In this document: piece by piece, positions 8,321 through 16,804 of the stretch
Layout of the letters: each line of letters opens with the position of its first letter
Numbering within the stretch: position 1 is the stretch's first letter
From: JANXPZ01 sp033853925
GTDB taxonomy: Bacteria; Eisenbacteria; RBG-16-71-46
Direction: 5' to 3'
Length of the DNA: 64,000 nt
Assembly (NCBI GenBank): GCA_033853925.1
Contig: JAWOLC010000022.1
Location: 1-64,000, forward strand
Notes under the pieces: model-generated
What the model saw: the letters and a program-made list of their open reading frames with translations, nothing else
Databases searched by the model: none
What the model was told of the DNA's origin: nothing
Translations under genes and position numbers: made by a program

Positions 8321-8836
8321 TCAGAGGATCTCGCGCACGAACCCCTCGAGGGTCTCCCGGTCCACGTAGCCCACCAGCCGCCGGACGATCCGGCCCCGCC
8401 GGTCGATGAAGATCGTGGTGGGGATGGAGCGGATGGGGCCGTACTCGTCGAGCATCTTCTCCGGGGCCATGCCGACCGGGAAGTGCACCCGCAGCCGGTC
8501 GGCGAAGGCCCTGACCTGGTCGGGGGAAACGTCGTCCACCGACAGACCGACCACCTGGAGTCCCTGCCTGCCGAAGCGGTCCTGCATGGCGCTCAGGTGC
8601 GGCATGCTAGCCCGGCAGGGCGCGCACCAGGTGGCCCAGAAGTCCAGCACGAGCGGGCGGCCGCGGAGGTCGGCCAGGCGCAGCGTGCGGCCGTCGAGCG
8701 TGCGGATGGTGAAGTTACGAGCCGGCTCGCGCGTCCTCCTGGGGATGGCGAAGTGCTCCCAGCCGAGGGCTGCCCCCGCCAAGGCCGCGACCAGGACCGC
8801 CGGGACAGCGATTCCGATAAGCCGATTCTTCGTCAT
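8321..8836 (-). CDS. TlpA-like thioredoxin-fold protein, membrane-anchored
   Basis: 171 residues. An N-terminal hydrophobic segment (IGIAVPAVLVAALAGAALGW) anchors it with the thioredoxin domain on the periplasmic side. The domain has FTIRTLDGRTLRLADLRGRP, the redox motif WATWCAPC (about 68-75) and the cis-proline loop SIPTTIFIDRRG. TlpA/ResA-type proteins reduce disulfides of cytochrome c or other periplasmic targets; the target here is unknown, since no cytochrome-maturation gene is adjacent. It is transcribed alone, toward the hairpin at 8262-8288. A TACCCT-like -10 may sit upstream on the minus strand at 8901-8906. Confidence 0.88.
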   Translation of the reverse strand: MTKNRLIGIAVPAVLVAALAGAALGWEHFAIPRRTREPARNFTIRTLDGRTLRLADLRGRPLVLDFWATWCAPCRASMPHLSAMQDRFGRQGLQVVGLSVDDVSPDQVRAFADRLRVHFPVGMAPEKMLDEYGPIRSIPTTIFIDRRGRIVRRLVGYVDRETLEGFVREIL

Positions 8837-9198
8837 CGATGTCGATCAGCCACGCCGGCCGGGTGCGGTCTCCGAGGGCTCCACCTCACGACTCAACATG
8901 AGGGTAGATCATTCGAGCCAGGCCTTCCACGCGGGACGCGGCGTTTTTTGCACGGTCTTGATGTGGAGGCTCCGCTCCGGCGGCGCGTGCCGGCAAAGGC
9001 CGGCCTTCCCGCCGCTCGCACGGAGGGCGCCGCCGCCGTGCGGCAAGCGACCCAGAATGCCCCGGGGCGATCTTGAGAGGCCCGGGAGCGTGTGTTAGCG
9101 TGCCATGGCCAGCCGAATTCGACGGCGCGTCGGGGCGCCGGCCAGGGGCCGCGGCCGGGTGCCCTTCCCGACAGATCTTCACAGGGAGCGTGAAGCCC
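8837..9198. other. intergenic region between divergent tlpA-like gene and tolQ
   Basis: 362 bases with no convincing gene. It holds the tolQ promoter candidate (9073-9101), a minus-strand TACCCT (8901-8906) that could serve the tlpA-like gene, a T6 run near 8944, and a small hairpin GCCGGC-AAAG-GCCGGC at 8989-9004. The rest shows nothing I can interpret. Confidence 0.6.
9073..9101 (+). promoter_or_regulatory. candidate promoter of the tol-pal operon
   Basis: TTGAGA at 9073-9078, 17-base spacer, TAGCGT at 9096-9101. It would give a leader of about 90 bases before tolQ. The TAGCGT -10 also occurs before the 15388 and uppP genes. Confidence 0.5.
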
Positions 9199-9888
9199 AT
9201 GGCATTGGGTTCCTTCATCCTTCAGGCCAGCGTGGGGGTGCGAGCCTCGGTGCCCGCCCTCGTCGCCTCCTCGGGGCTGTTCGCCAAGTTCATCCTCCTG
9301 CTCCTCCTCGGAATCTCCGTCTATAGCTGGGCGATCATCGTCGAGCGGCTGCGGCTGTATCAGCGGGTGCAGCACGACGATCGCGTCTTCTTGACGGGCT
9401 TCCGCGCGGCGCCCAACGCCGACCCGCCCCCGCAGGCGCATCCCGCCAGCATCCTCGCCCGGCTGGCCCACACGGGCCAGCGCACGCTCGGCAATCCGGC
9501 GCCGGCGGTGGCCCCGGACGCCAGCCGCTACGATCTGGCCCAGCGCGCCATGGAGCGGGCGGCGGGCGACGAGCTGGCTCGGCTCGAGCGGCACGTGGGC
9601 TTCCTGGCCACGGCCGGCAGCGTCTCGCCCTTCATCGGCCTGATGGGCACGGTCTGGGGCGTGATGAGCGCCTTCCTGAGCATCGGCGCCCAGGGCTCGG
9701 CCTCGCTCGTGGTCGTGGCCCCGGGCATCGCCGAGGCTCTGATCACCACGGTGGCCGGGCTCGCCGCGGCGATCCCCGCGGTGGTGGGCTACAACCACCT
9801 GCTCGGTCGCCTGCGCGCGATCGGCAACGTCAGCACGGCCTTCGTGACCGAGTACCTCGACCGGCGGGCGGGAGGTCCGCGGGCGTGA
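9199..9888 (+). CDS. tolQ: Tol-Pal system subunit TolQ (ExbB/MotA family)
   Basis: 229 residues. Inner-membrane proton-channel subunit that with TolR powers TolA. Start ATG 9199 (ACAGGGAG ten bases upstream) rather than an in-frame GTG at 9190, which would sit too close to that site. A first membrane helix (FAKFILLLLLGISVYSWAII) leads into VERLRLYQR. Then come the two-helix MotA/TolQ/ExbB block with FLATAGSVSPFIGLMGTVWG and GIAEALITTVAGLAAAIPAV, both highly characteristic. The stop overlaps the tolR start by 4 bases. Together with the genes to 13549 it forms a complete Tol-Pal set. Confidence 0.93.
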   Translation: MALGSFILQASVGVRASVPALVASSGLFAKFILLLLLGISVYSWAIIVERLRLYQRVQHDDRVFLTGFRAAPNADPPPQAHPASILARLAHTGQRTLGNPAPAVAPDASRYDLAQRAMERAAGDELARLERHVGFLATAGSVSPFIGLMGTVWGVMSAFLSIGAQGSASLVVVAPGIAEALITTVAGLAAAIPAVVGYNHLLGRLRAIGNVSTAFVTEYLDRRAGGPRA

Positions 9889-10292
9889 AGAGCGCCTCCC
9901 CGCGCGTCCCCATGGCGGAGATCAACGTCACGCCGTTCGTGGACGTGGTGCTCGTGCTGCTGATCATCTTCATGGTGACGGCGCCCTTCCTCCAGGGAGG
10001 GCTCGAGATCGATCTGCCCCGGGTGGCCACGCGCGGGCTCGACGTCCGTGAAGGCCTGATCGTGAGCGTCCGGGCCGATCGCACGGTGGCCGTGGGGAAC
10101 TCGATCGTGCCCGTGGACCGCTTCGAGGACGCCCTCGCGCAGGCAGGCGCCGCCCAGCGCCCCGTGTTCCTCAAGGCCGATCGCGGCGTGCCCTACGGAA
10201 CGATCGTCGAGCTGATCGCGCGCATGCGGCGCGTGGGAGTGGCCTCGCTGGGACTGGTGACGCAGCCGCCCCTGAGGGGGACGCGCCCGTGA
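9885..10292 (+). CDS. tolR: Tol-Pal system subunit TolR (ExbD family)
   Basis: 135 residues, GTG start overlapping tolQ by 4 bases. The short cytoplasmic N-terminus MAEINVTPFVDVVLVLLIIF contains the single membrane helix and the Asp (FVDVVLV) that takes part in proton transfer in ExbD/TolR. The periplasmic domain follows (DLPRVATRGLD, VFLKADRGVPYG). ExbD and TolR cannot be told apart by sequence alone; the tolB-pal neighbours decide for TolR. Coupled by overlap to the TolA/TonB-like gene. Confidence 0.9.
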   Translation: MKSASPRVPMAEINVTPFVDVVLVLLIIFMVTAPFLQGGLEIDLPRVATRGLDVREGLIVSVRADRTVAVGNSIVPVDRFEDALAQAGAAQRPVFLKADRGVPYGTIVELIARMRRVGVASLGLVTQPPLRGTRP

Positions 10293-10942
10293 CCCGCTCG
10301 GCGATCGTGGGCTCCGCGGCCGCCCACGTGGCGATCCTGATCGCGCTCTTCACGGTTCGTCAGGGGGAGCCCCTCATCGTGCCGGGCCCGGACGTGGTGC
10401 AGGTGGGCCTCGTGGAGCCGGGCGCCGTGCCCCGAGTGGCACCCGCGCCGCCGGAGGCCGGGAAGCCGAGCATGAAGGTCCCCGACATCAAGCCGGAGCA
10501 CGCGGAGGGCGTGAAGCTGACGCCGCCCAAGAAGCCGGCGGCCAAGAGCCCGCCGGCCCGCGAGGAGGCCCCGGCGCTCGAGGCGCCCGTCCTTCCCTAC
10601 GCCCAGGTCGGAGGCGCGGGCCTGAGCGGCGCGGTCGGCGTGGACTCGCGGGACTTCGAGTTCACCTACTACCTCATGCTCGTCCGCAACAAGGTGGCGC
10701 AGAACTGGGGGCCGCCGGCGGGGCTCGAGGCCGGGCGGCCCGTGCAGGCGGTCGTCTACTTCCGCGTGAGCCGCGGAGGAGACGTGTCGTCCATCCGCGT
10801 CGAGAGCAGCAGCGGCTTCGCGTTCTTCGATCAGTCCGCGGTGCGGGCCGTGACGCTCAGCGACCCGCTGCCGCCCCTGCCGCTCGGCTTCCCGGGGTCG
10901 GACCTCGGCGTCCACTTCGGCTTCGAGTACAAGCGGCCATGA
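10289..10942 (+). CDS. TolA/TonB-like energy-transducing protein
   Basis: 217 residues. N-terminal membrane anchor (IVGSAAAHVAILIALFTV), a Pro/Lys/Ala-rich periplasm-spanning stretch of about residues 45-105, and a TonB/TolA C-terminal domain (about 125-217) with YYLMLVRNKVAQNWGPP, VVYFRVSRGGDVSSIRVESS and FDQSAVRAV. By position, in the TolA slot between tolR and tolB, it should link the TolQR motor to Pal/TolB. The C-terminal domain is of the TonB_C type usual outside Proteobacteria. The anchor-to-domain linker is short for classical TolA. Overlaps its neighbours by 4 bases on both sides. Confidence 0.85.
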   Translation: MTRSAIVGSAAAHVAILIALFTVRQGEPLIVPGPDVVQVGLVEPGAVPRVAPAPPEAGKPSMKVPDIKPEHAEGVKLTPPKKPAAKSPPAREEAPALEAPVLPYAQVGGAGLSGAVGVDSRDFEFTYYLMLVRNKVAQNWGPPAGLEAGRPVQAVVYFRVSRGGDVSSIRVESSSGFAFFDQSAVRAVTLSDPLPPLPLGFPGSDLGVHFGFEYKRP

Positions 10943-12246
10943 GAACCGCGGCCGGCCTGACCCTGCTGGCGCTGCTCGCCGCCGCGAGCGCGCAGGCGCA
11001 GACGCGGGAGGTGCGCATCAACATCGCCGGCGGCGGTCGCCGGATCCAGCTCTACTGCGAGGCCTTCACCGCCGGGCCCGCGCCGGCAGGGGCCCCGGCC
11101 GCCTCCGCGGCCGCGGAGGTCCTGGCCGGCGACCTGGAGCAGTCGGCCGTGTTCCTGGTCTCGCGCGCCTGGGCCGGCCAGCCGCCCTTCGACGTGCAGG
11201 CGGTGACGGGCGGGCGCTGGAGCGTGAGCGGCGGGCAGGTCGTGCTCGAGGGCGAGGTGCGCGACTTCCCGGCGCGGCGGCCGATCCTCTCGCGCGTCTA
11301 CCGGGCGCCGGCGTCGGCCTGGCGCGCGGCCCTCCATCAGTTCGCCGACGACATCGTGCTCCAGTTCACCGGCGAGCCCGGCGTCGCGAGCACGCGCATC
11401 GCCTTCGTGGGCCAGCAGGGGCGCAGCAAGGAGCTGTTCGTGATGGACGTGGACGGCGGGAACCTGCAAGCCCTCACCGCCGACCGCTCGATCGCGCTCT
11501 CGCCCTCGTGGTCGCCGGACGGCTCCCTGATCGCCTTCGCCTCCTATCGCGACGGCGGCGATCCCCACCTCTTCGTGGTGCCGTCCGGCGGCGGCAAGGT
11601 CTATCGGATCTCGGCCCGCCCCCGGCTCAATTCGAGCCCCGCCTATTCCCCGGACGGCCGCCAGATCGCCTGCACGCTCAGCATGGACGGCAACCCGGAG
11701 ATCTATCTGCTCGACGCGCGCGGCGGCTCGCCGCGGCGCCTCACGGACAACCGGGCCATCGACACCTCGCCCTGCTGGTCGCCCACGGGGCAGGACATCG
11801 CCTTCACCTCGGATCGCAGCGGCACGCCGCAGGTCTACGTGATGGACCGCTCCGGCGCCAACGTGCATCGCCTGACCTACGACGTGGACTACACGGATTC
11901 ACCCGCGTGGTCGCCCAAGGGCGACCTGATCGCCTTCGTGAACCGCACCGGCTCGGGCTTCGACATCTACGTCTGCCGGCCGGATGGCGGAGGCACGCAA
12001 CTCGCCGTGACCGGCGCCAGCAACGAGAATCCGCACTGGTCGCCGGACGGCCGCCACCTGGTCTTCGCCTCGGACCGGGATGGTCCCTACGCCTTGTACG
12101 TCACGGATCTCGACGGACGGCCGCCTCGCAAGCTCGACACCGGTGGGCACGTCGCCACTTCCCCCGCGTGGTCCCCACGCTTCACCGCCGGAACTGCGGC
12201 CGCCAGGAATGGCACCCAACCCTCAAACCCCGGAGGAAGCCGATGA
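10939..12246 (+). CDS. tolB: Tol-Pal system periplasmic protein TolB
   Basis: 435 residues with a signal peptide ending near AAASAQAQ. The first ~145 residues are the TolB N-domain. After them come successive WD40-like (PD40) beta-propeller repeats, seen as SPSWSPDGSLIAFAS, SPAYSPDGRQIAC, SPCWSPTGQDIAFTSD, SPAWSPKGDLIAFV and NPHWSPDGRHLVFASD, with a final TSPAWSPRF. TolB binds Pal and the outer-membrane side of the Tol system. The tail after the propeller (FTAGTAAARNGTQPSNPGGS) is low-complexity. The stop overlaps the pal start (ATGA). Confidence 0.95.
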   Translation: MRTAAGLTLLALLAAASAQAQTREVRINIAGGGRRIQLYCEAFTAGPAPAGAPAASAAAEVLAGDLEQSAVFLVSRAWAGQPPFDVQAVTGGRWSVSGGQVVLEGEVRDFPARRPILSRVYRAPASAWRAALHQFADDIVLQFTGEPGVASTRIAFVGQQGRSKELFVMDVDGGNLQALTADRSIALSPSWSPDGSLIAFASYRDGGDPHLFVVPSGGGKVYRISARPRLNSSPAYSPDGRQIACTLSMDGNPEIYLLDARGGSPRRLTDNRAIDTSPCWSPTGQDIAFTSDRSGTPQVYVMDRSGANVHRLTYDVDYTDSPAWSPKGDLIAFVNRTGSGFDIYVCRPDGGGTQLAVTGASNENPHWSPDGRHLVFASDRDGPYALYVTDLDGRPPRKLDTGGHVATSPAWSPRFTAGTAAARNGTQPSNPGGSR

Positions 12247-12770
12247 GAAACCCAGTCCGCGTTCTCTTCGCCCTGCTGTTGCTCGGCGCCGTGACCCTCT
12301 TCGCCGCCGGCTGCGCGAAGAAGGCCAAGGAGGCGCCGCCCACCCCGCCGCCGGCCCCGCCGGTCACGCAGCCCGCGCCGGCACCGACGCCGCCTCCACC
12401 ACCGCCTCCGCCGCCGCCGCCGGCGCCCAAGGTGACGGAGAGCGACTTCACCGACGCGTTCTTCGACTTCGATGCGTACGCGCTGCGGGACGACGCCAAG
12501 TCCGCGCTCGACAAGGATGCGAAGGTGATGCGTGACAACGCCGACGTGAACATCACGATCGAAGGTCACTGCGACGAGCGGGGCACGGTGGAGTACAACC
12601 TCGCGCTCGGCGAGAAGCGGGCCGGCGCGGCGCGCGACTATCTCGTGAACGCCGGCGTGCCGGCGGCGCGCGTGCAGACCGTCTCCTACGGCAAGGAGCG
12701 GCCGTTCTGCCAGGAGCACACGGAGGACTGTTGGCAGCAGAACCGGCGCGCTCACTTCGTCCTTCGATGA
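12243..12770 (+). CDS. pal: Peptidoglycan-associated lipoprotein Pal
   Basis: 175 residues. Lipoprotein signal with lipobox LFAAGC (Cys 24). A long Pro-rich linker follows, including 11 consecutive prolines encoded at about 12389-12421. The OmpA-like peptidoglycan-binding domain has FFDFDAYALRDDAKSALD, ITIEGHCDERGTVEYNLALG and RRAHFVLR, with the Asp/Arg residues that bind diaminopimelate. Anchors the outer membrane to peptidoglycan and partners TolB. Start ATG 12243 overlaps the tolB stop, and the stop overlaps cpoB. The polyproline run should require EF-P for smooth translation (family knowledge). Confidence 0.95.
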   Translation: MRNPVRVLFALLLLGAVTLFAAGCAKKAKEAPPTPPPAPPVTQPAPAPTPPPPPPPPPPPAPKVTESDFTDAFFDFDAYALRDDAKSALDKDAKVMRDNADVNITIEGHCDERGTVEYNLALGEKRAGAARDYLVNAGVPAARVQTVSYGKERPFCQEHTEDCWQQNRRAHFVLR

Positions 12771-13549
12771 CGGGCAGGCTCTCCGGGGCGAGGGGCGGCG
12801 CGCGCCGCCCCTCGAACCGGCCCTGGGCGCGGGGGACCGCGGTCGTCTGCGGGCTCCTCCTCGCCACGAGCCTTCCCGGCTGCTACGCGCCGCAGCTCAC
12901 CCTCCTTCGCACGGGGCTCGACAGCCTGCGCACGCAGGTGGACACCATGCGGGTGCGGGATTCGGTGGCCTATCGGGTGCTGGCGGACGTGCGCCGCGAC
13001 CTGTCCGAGCAGAGGGACATCCTCCTCAGCACGCGGGCCTCCACGGGGAGCACGACGCAGGAGCTGTTCGCCCAGATGGGCCGGCTGGAGGGCAAGCTCG
13101 ACGAGGTCATGGGGCGCTTCAACCAGCTCGAGAAGCAGGTCGGGCCGACCCCGGCTGCCCCCGGCGGTCCGGACCCGAATCAGCTCTACGATCAGGCGGC
13201 GCAGGACCTGACGCAGGGCCGGTACCCGCTCGCCCTGCAGGAATTCCGCGACTACGTGCAACGCTTCCCGGCCACCGATCTCGCCGACAACGCGCAGTAC
13301 GGCGTGGGCGAGAGCTTCTTCGCCCAATCGAAGTTCGACAGCGCCGAAGTCGAGTACGAGAAGGTGGAGCAGCTCTTCCCGCAAGGCGACAAGGTGCCAG
13401 CCTCGCTGTGGAAGCTGGCTCTCTGCCGCGAGAAGCTGGGAGAGGCGGCCCAGGCCCGCAGGACCATGGAGGACCTGGTCAAGCGGTTCCCCCTGTCGGG
13501 AGAGGCGCAGCTGGCGCGCGACCGGCTGGCGAAGCCGAAGCGCCGGTAG
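12767..13549 (+). CDS. cpoB: Tol-Pal associated TPR lipoprotein CpoB/YbgF
   Basis: 260 residues from ATG 12767 (ATGA overlap with pal). The N-terminus is Arg-rich, then GLLLATSLPGC gives a lipobox with Cys at about 39, unlike the non-lipidated E. coli CpoB. Residues ~45-105 form a coiled coil (LDSLRTQVDTMRVRDS, LFAQMGRLEGKLDEVMGRF). Residues ~120-255 hold TPR-like repeats of the YbgF type (YPLALQEFRDYVQRFPATD, NAQYGVGESFF, FDSAEVEYEKVEQLFP, KLALCREKLGE). CpoB coordinates outer-membrane constriction with peptidoglycan synthesis at division. The barrel gene follows after 13 bases. Confidence 0.9.
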   Translation: MTGRLSGARGGARRPSNRPWARGTAVVCGLLLATSLPGCYAPQLTLLRTGLDSLRTQVDTMRVRDSVAYRVLADVRRDLSEQRDILLSTRASTGSTTQELFAQMGRLEGKLDEVMGRFNQLEKQVGPTPAAPGGPDPNQLYDQAAQDLTQGRYPLALQEFRDYVQRFPATDLADNAQYGVGESFFAQSKFDSAEVEYEKVEQLFPQGDKVPASLWKLALCREKLGEAAQARRTMEDLVKRFPLSGEAQLARDRLAKPKRR

Positions 13550-13562
13550 CGACGGGTCCTGC

Positions 13563-15296
13563 ATGGGCCGCGAAGCGCGATCGGGGGCGGAGCCCTCGCT
13601 CCGGGCCCCGAGGAAGAGGGCGGGTCGCCTGCGCGCCCTGGTTCTCGGCGCTGCCTTGCTGTGGGCGTGCGCGCCGGCGCCGTGCGCCGCCCGGTCGGGG
13701 GAAGAGCAACCGGCGCGCCCCGCGCCCGAGCGCGTGCGGATCCGCCCACGTCTGCGCCGGGCCGAGACCTCGGTCTCGCCGCTCGAGCGCGCTCCCATCG
13801 GCCGGATCGTCGTGCAGCCCGGCAACGTCTACGACCACGACCCCGACGCTCCGCTCGCCTCGGTGCGCCGCCTGGCCAACCGCCTGCACGTCCGCACCCG
13901 GCCCGCCACCGTGCGCAACGAGCTGCTCTTCAGCACGGGCGAGCCCTGGACCGCGCACGCCGCCGAGGAGACGGCCCGCAACCTGCGCGGGCTCGACTAC
14001 CTGGTGCCCGAGCGGATCGAGGCGCGGCCCGAAGGGGACTCGGTCAGCGTGACCGTGGTGACGCGGGACCTGTGGACCACCTCGCCCGAGCTGAACGTCG
14101 AGACCGTGGGGGGGACGCGCACCGGCTCGTGGGGCCTGGCCGAGCGCAACCTGTTCGGCTTCGGCAAGTCCGTGTGCTTCCTCTACGCGCAGGGCTCGAC
14201 GGCCATCTCGCGCAGCCTCACCTACGACGATCCCAACCTGAGCGGGAGCCGCGTCCGTCTCCACCTCGGCTTCTCGAGGTCGGTCGAGGGAACGGGGCGG
14301 AGCTTCGACGTCGGACGGCCCTTCTATGCCGAGGAGACGCCGCGCTCGTGGGATGTGGCCGCCCAGGCCGCGACGTCCGTGGCGCACCTCTACCAGGATG
14401 GCCGGGAGATCGCCTCCTTCGACCAGCGCCTGGAAGGCTTCCTCCTCGCGCGGGGCTGGAGGCTTCCCGGCGACAGCACCATCGTCCGGCTCACGGGCTC
14501 GTTCGAGCTGCTGGACCGCCGCTACGGGCCGAGCCGACTGGCCCCGGGCGCGCCCGCCGAATTCGCGGGAGGCGAGGAGAACGACCGGCGCCGCATGCTC
14601 GGCGCCGATCTCCTGCTCTGGCGCCCGCGCTACCTGGAGCTGGAGGAGGTGGATCGCTGGGACCGGGTCGAGGACTTCGACGTGGGGCCGTCCGTGCGCC
14701 TCAAGGCCGCCGTGGCGCCGCGGGCTCTGGGCAGCACGGTGGACGAGGGCCTCGTGCAGGCGCAGCTCGCTTGCGGGCTCGAGCGGGCTCTTGGATTCGG
14801 CTGGATGCGAGCCGGGGCGGAGAGTCGCCTGCGCCGCCGACCGCTCGATCAGTACGGCTACGTCGAAGGGCGCTGGTACCTCGTGTCGGCTCGGCACACG
14901 CTGGTCCTCGCGGGCCTCGGGCAGGCCGAGGCGCACGCGTCCCGTCCGTGGCAGCTCGTGGTCGGCGGGCTGAACGGGCTTCGGGCCTTCCCGGCGCAGG
15001 CGCTCGCCGGGAGGCGGCTGTGGCGGCTGAACGTCGAGGAGCGCTGGCTCGCCACGCCGCGGGAGTGGGATCTGCTGCGCGCGGGCACGGCCGTGTTCTA
15101 CGACGCGGCTCGCGCCTGGGGACCGGGGGCCGCGGGCACGGGCTGGTTCCAGGACGCGGGCTTCGGAGTGAGGCTGGGCTTTCCCCAGGTCGGCCTGGCC
15201 CAGGTGGTGCGGGTGGATCTCGCCTGGCCGATCGAGCCCACCCTCGGCGGCCGGCGAGAGGCCGTGCTCTCCATCGGCTCCAGCCAGGCGTTCTAG
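13563..15296 (+). CDS. Omp85/BamA-like outer-membrane protein (POTRA plus barrel)
   Basis: 577 residues with a signal peptide (LRALVLGAALLWACAPAPCAA) after an Arg-rich start. Residues ~75-160 look like one POTRA-like unit (IGRIVVQPGNVYDHD, RNELLFSTGEPWTAHAAEET, VTVVTRDLW). The rest is a run of amphipathic strands (ERNLFGFGKSVCFLYAQGS, YDDPNLSGSRVRLHLGFS) typical of an Omp85-superfamily barrel. It is shorter than BamA (about 800) and nearer to the TamA/ShlB range. FGFGK plus YDDPNL resembles surface-antigen family proteins. Linked to tol-pal by 13 bases, so a cell-envelope role is likely. Substrate unknown. Confidence 0.75.
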   Translation: MGREARSGAEPSLRAPRKRAGRLRALVLGAALLWACAPAPCAARSGEEQPARPAPERVRIRPRLRRAETSVSPLERAPIGRIVVQPGNVYDHDPDAPLASVRRLANRLHVRTRPATVRNELLFSTGEPWTAHAAEETARNLRGLDYLVPERIEARPEGDSVSVTVVTRDLWTTSPELNVETVGGTRTGSWGLAERNLFGFGKSVCFLYAQGSTAISRSLTYDDPNLSGSRVRLHLGFSRSVEGTGRSFDVGRPFYAEETPRSWDVAAQAATSVAHLYQDGREIASFDQRLEGFLLARGWRLPGDSTIVRLTGSFELLDRRYGPSRLAPGAPAEFAGGEENDRRRMLGADLLLWRPRYLELEEVDRWDRVEDFDVGPSVRLKAAVAPRALGSTVDEGLVQAQLACGLERALGFGWMRAGAESRLRRRPLDQYGYVEGRWYLVSARHTLVLAGLGQAEAHASRPWQLVVGGLNGLRAFPAQALAGRRLWRLNVEERWLATPREWDLLRAGTAVFYDAARAWGPGAAGTGWFQDAGFGVRLGFPQVGLAQVVRVDLAWPIEPTLGGRREAVLSIGSSQAF

Positions 15297-15337
15297 CCCG
15301 GGCGTGGAGGCGGAGGCCGCGCGGGGGAGGGCGGTCC

Positions 15338-15367
15338 TTGACTCCGCTCCACGGGCCCCCGTAGCGT
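15338..15367 (+). promoter_or_regulatory. candidate promoter of the adenosine-specific kinase-like gene
   Basis: TTGACT at 15338-15343, 18-base spacer, TAGCGT at 15362-15367 (or 17 bases to GTAGCG). The start codon is 21 bases on, with GAGGAG in between. Confidence 0.5.
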
Positions 15368-15387
15368 CGGTCGCGAGGAGGAGCGCC

Positions 15388-15870
15388 ATGAACCTGACCG
15401 CCGTGCCGCTGGAGATCCCCGCCGACTGCAACCTCGTCGCCGGGCAGTCCCACTTCATCAAGACCGTGGAGGATCTCGCCGAGATCGTCGTGACCGCCGT
15501 GCCCGGCGTGCAGTTCGGGCTGGCCTTCTGCGAGGCGTCGGGGCCCTGCCTCGTCCGCACGGAGGGCAACGAAGCCGGCCTCGTCGGCGTGGCGGTGGCC
15601 AACGCCGAGAAGGTCGGAGCCGGACACACGTTCTTCCTGCTGCTGAAGGGCGCCTTTCCCATCAACCTCCTGAACGCGATCAAGCTCTGCCCCGAGGTCT
15701 GCCAGATCTTCTGCGCCACGGCCAATCCCGTGCAGGCGCTGGTGGCCGAGACCGAGCTGGGGCGAGGCGTGGCGGGGGTCGTGGACGGCGAGGCGCCGAA
15801 GGGAGTGGAGGACGAGGCCGCCCGGCAGTCACGGCGCGAATTCCTCCGGCGCATCGGCTACAAGCGGTGA
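15388..15870 (+). CDS. Adenosine-specific kinase-like protein (DUF355)
   Basis: 160 residues from ATG 15388 with a GAGGAGGAG ribosome site. Nearly the whole chain matches DUF355: LVAGQSHFIKTVEDLAE, VQFGLAFCEASGPCLVR, GAGHTFFLLLKGAFPINLLN, CQIFCATANPVQALVAE and GVVDGEAPKGVE. The family is found mainly in archaea and thermophilic bacteria and is annotated as adenosine-specific kinase from structure and binding work. Its physiological role is unsettled. It is monocistronic by spacing (106 bases to the next gene), with its own promoter-like site. Confidence 0.9.
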   Translation: MNLTAVPLEIPADCNLVAGQSHFIKTVEDLAEIVVTAVPGVQFGLAFCEASGPCLVRTEGNEAGLVGVAVANAEKVGAGHTFFLLLKGAFPINLLNAIKLCPEVCQIFCATANPVQALVAETELGRGVAGVVDGEAPKGVEDEAARQSRREFLRRIGYKR

Positions 15871-15976
15871 GCGGACCAGCGGCAGGGACTTTCGGATACC
15901 CCGCGCCGGCTCGCCTCGGAGCTGCGGCTGGCATAGACTGCGGAAGAATCCTCGCGCGGAGCGGGGAGATTCGCGG

Positions 15977-16804
15977 GTGAGCCTGCGCTTCGGCACTGCG
16001 GGCAACCCGCTCTCGACGCCGCGCGCGGGGACCGAGCACGCCATCCGCCGAGCCCGCGAGCTGGGCCTCGAATGCCTCGAGATGGCGTGGGGCAACGGGG
16101 TGCGCATGCGCGGAGAGACGGCGGATCGGATCGCCAGAGCGCGCGCCGAGTGTGGTCTCGAGCTGACCGCTCACGCGCCCTACTACATCAACCTCTGCGG
16201 AGCCCGGGACGTCGTGGAGCGCAGCGTGGCCCGTCTGGTCGAGGCCGGAGCGCAGGCCGCGCGCTGCGGGGCGGCGAGCCTCTGCTTCCACGCGGGCTGG
16301 TACGGCGATCTGACCCCGGCGGCGGCCTGGCGCCGCGTGGCCACGCGCCTGCGGGGCGTGATGCGGGCGCTGCGCGCCCGCGGAGTGGCGATCGAGCTGC
16401 GCCCCGAGACCACCGGCCGGATCTCCCAGGCGGGCACGCTCGAGGACGTCATCGCCTGGAGCCGGGAGATCGACGGCGTGCTGCCCTGCCTCGACTTCGC
16501 GCATCACTACGCGCGCCGACAGGGCGCGGGCAATCGCCACGAGGACTTCGTGGCCCTGCTCGAGCAGGTCGCCGCGGGCCTGGGCCGCGGGGCGCTCTCG
16601 CGGCTCCACGTCCACGCTTCCGGCATCGAGTTCGGCCGGGGCGGCGAGCGCCGCCACCTGCCGTTGACGAAGTCACGATTTCGCTGGCGGGAGCTGTTGC
16701 GCGCGCTGCGCGACGTTCACGCCTCGGGCTGGGTGTTCGCCGAGACCCCGGCCATGGAAGAGGACGCGCTGCGCATGCAGCGCTATTACCGGAGGATCCA
16801 ATGA
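15977..16804 (+). CDS. Endonuclease IV-like TIM-barrel protein
   Basis: 275 residues, GTG start preceded by CGGGGAGA. The chain follows the AP-endonuclease 2 / xylose-isomerase-like TIM barrel: FGTAGNPLSTPRAGTEHAIR, LGLECLEMAWGNGVRM, LTAHAPYYINLCG, CFHAGWYGD, IELRPETTG, PCLDFAHHYAR, RLHVHASGIEFG and VFAETPAMEEDA. These carry the His/Glu/Asp metal ligands expected of endonuclease IV (AP-site cleavage in base-excision repair). It resembles the short archaeal-type enzymes rather than E. coli Nfo. A CATAGA element at 15932-15937 may be the -10. It is first of a chain of overlapping genes to 21505. Confidence 0.8.
   Translation: MSLRFGTAGNPLSTPRAGTEHAIRRARELGLECLEMAWGNGVRMRGETADRIARARAECGLELTAHAPYYINLCGARDVVERSVARLVEAGAQAARCGAASLCFHAGWYGDLTPAAAWRRVATRLRGVMRALRARGVAIELRPETTGRISQAGTLEDVIAWSREIDGVLPCLDFAHHYARRQGAGNRHEDFVALLEQVAAGLGRGALSRLHVHASGIEFGRGGERRHLPLTKSRFRWRELLRALRDVHASGWVFAETPAMEEDALRMQRYYRRIQ

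Noticed and set aside
8846..8899. 17-codon frame just upstream of the tlpA-like gene on the minus strand
   Set aside because: Starts 2 bases from a TACCCT-like element and might be a leader, but it has no conserved feature and no coupling to tlpA.
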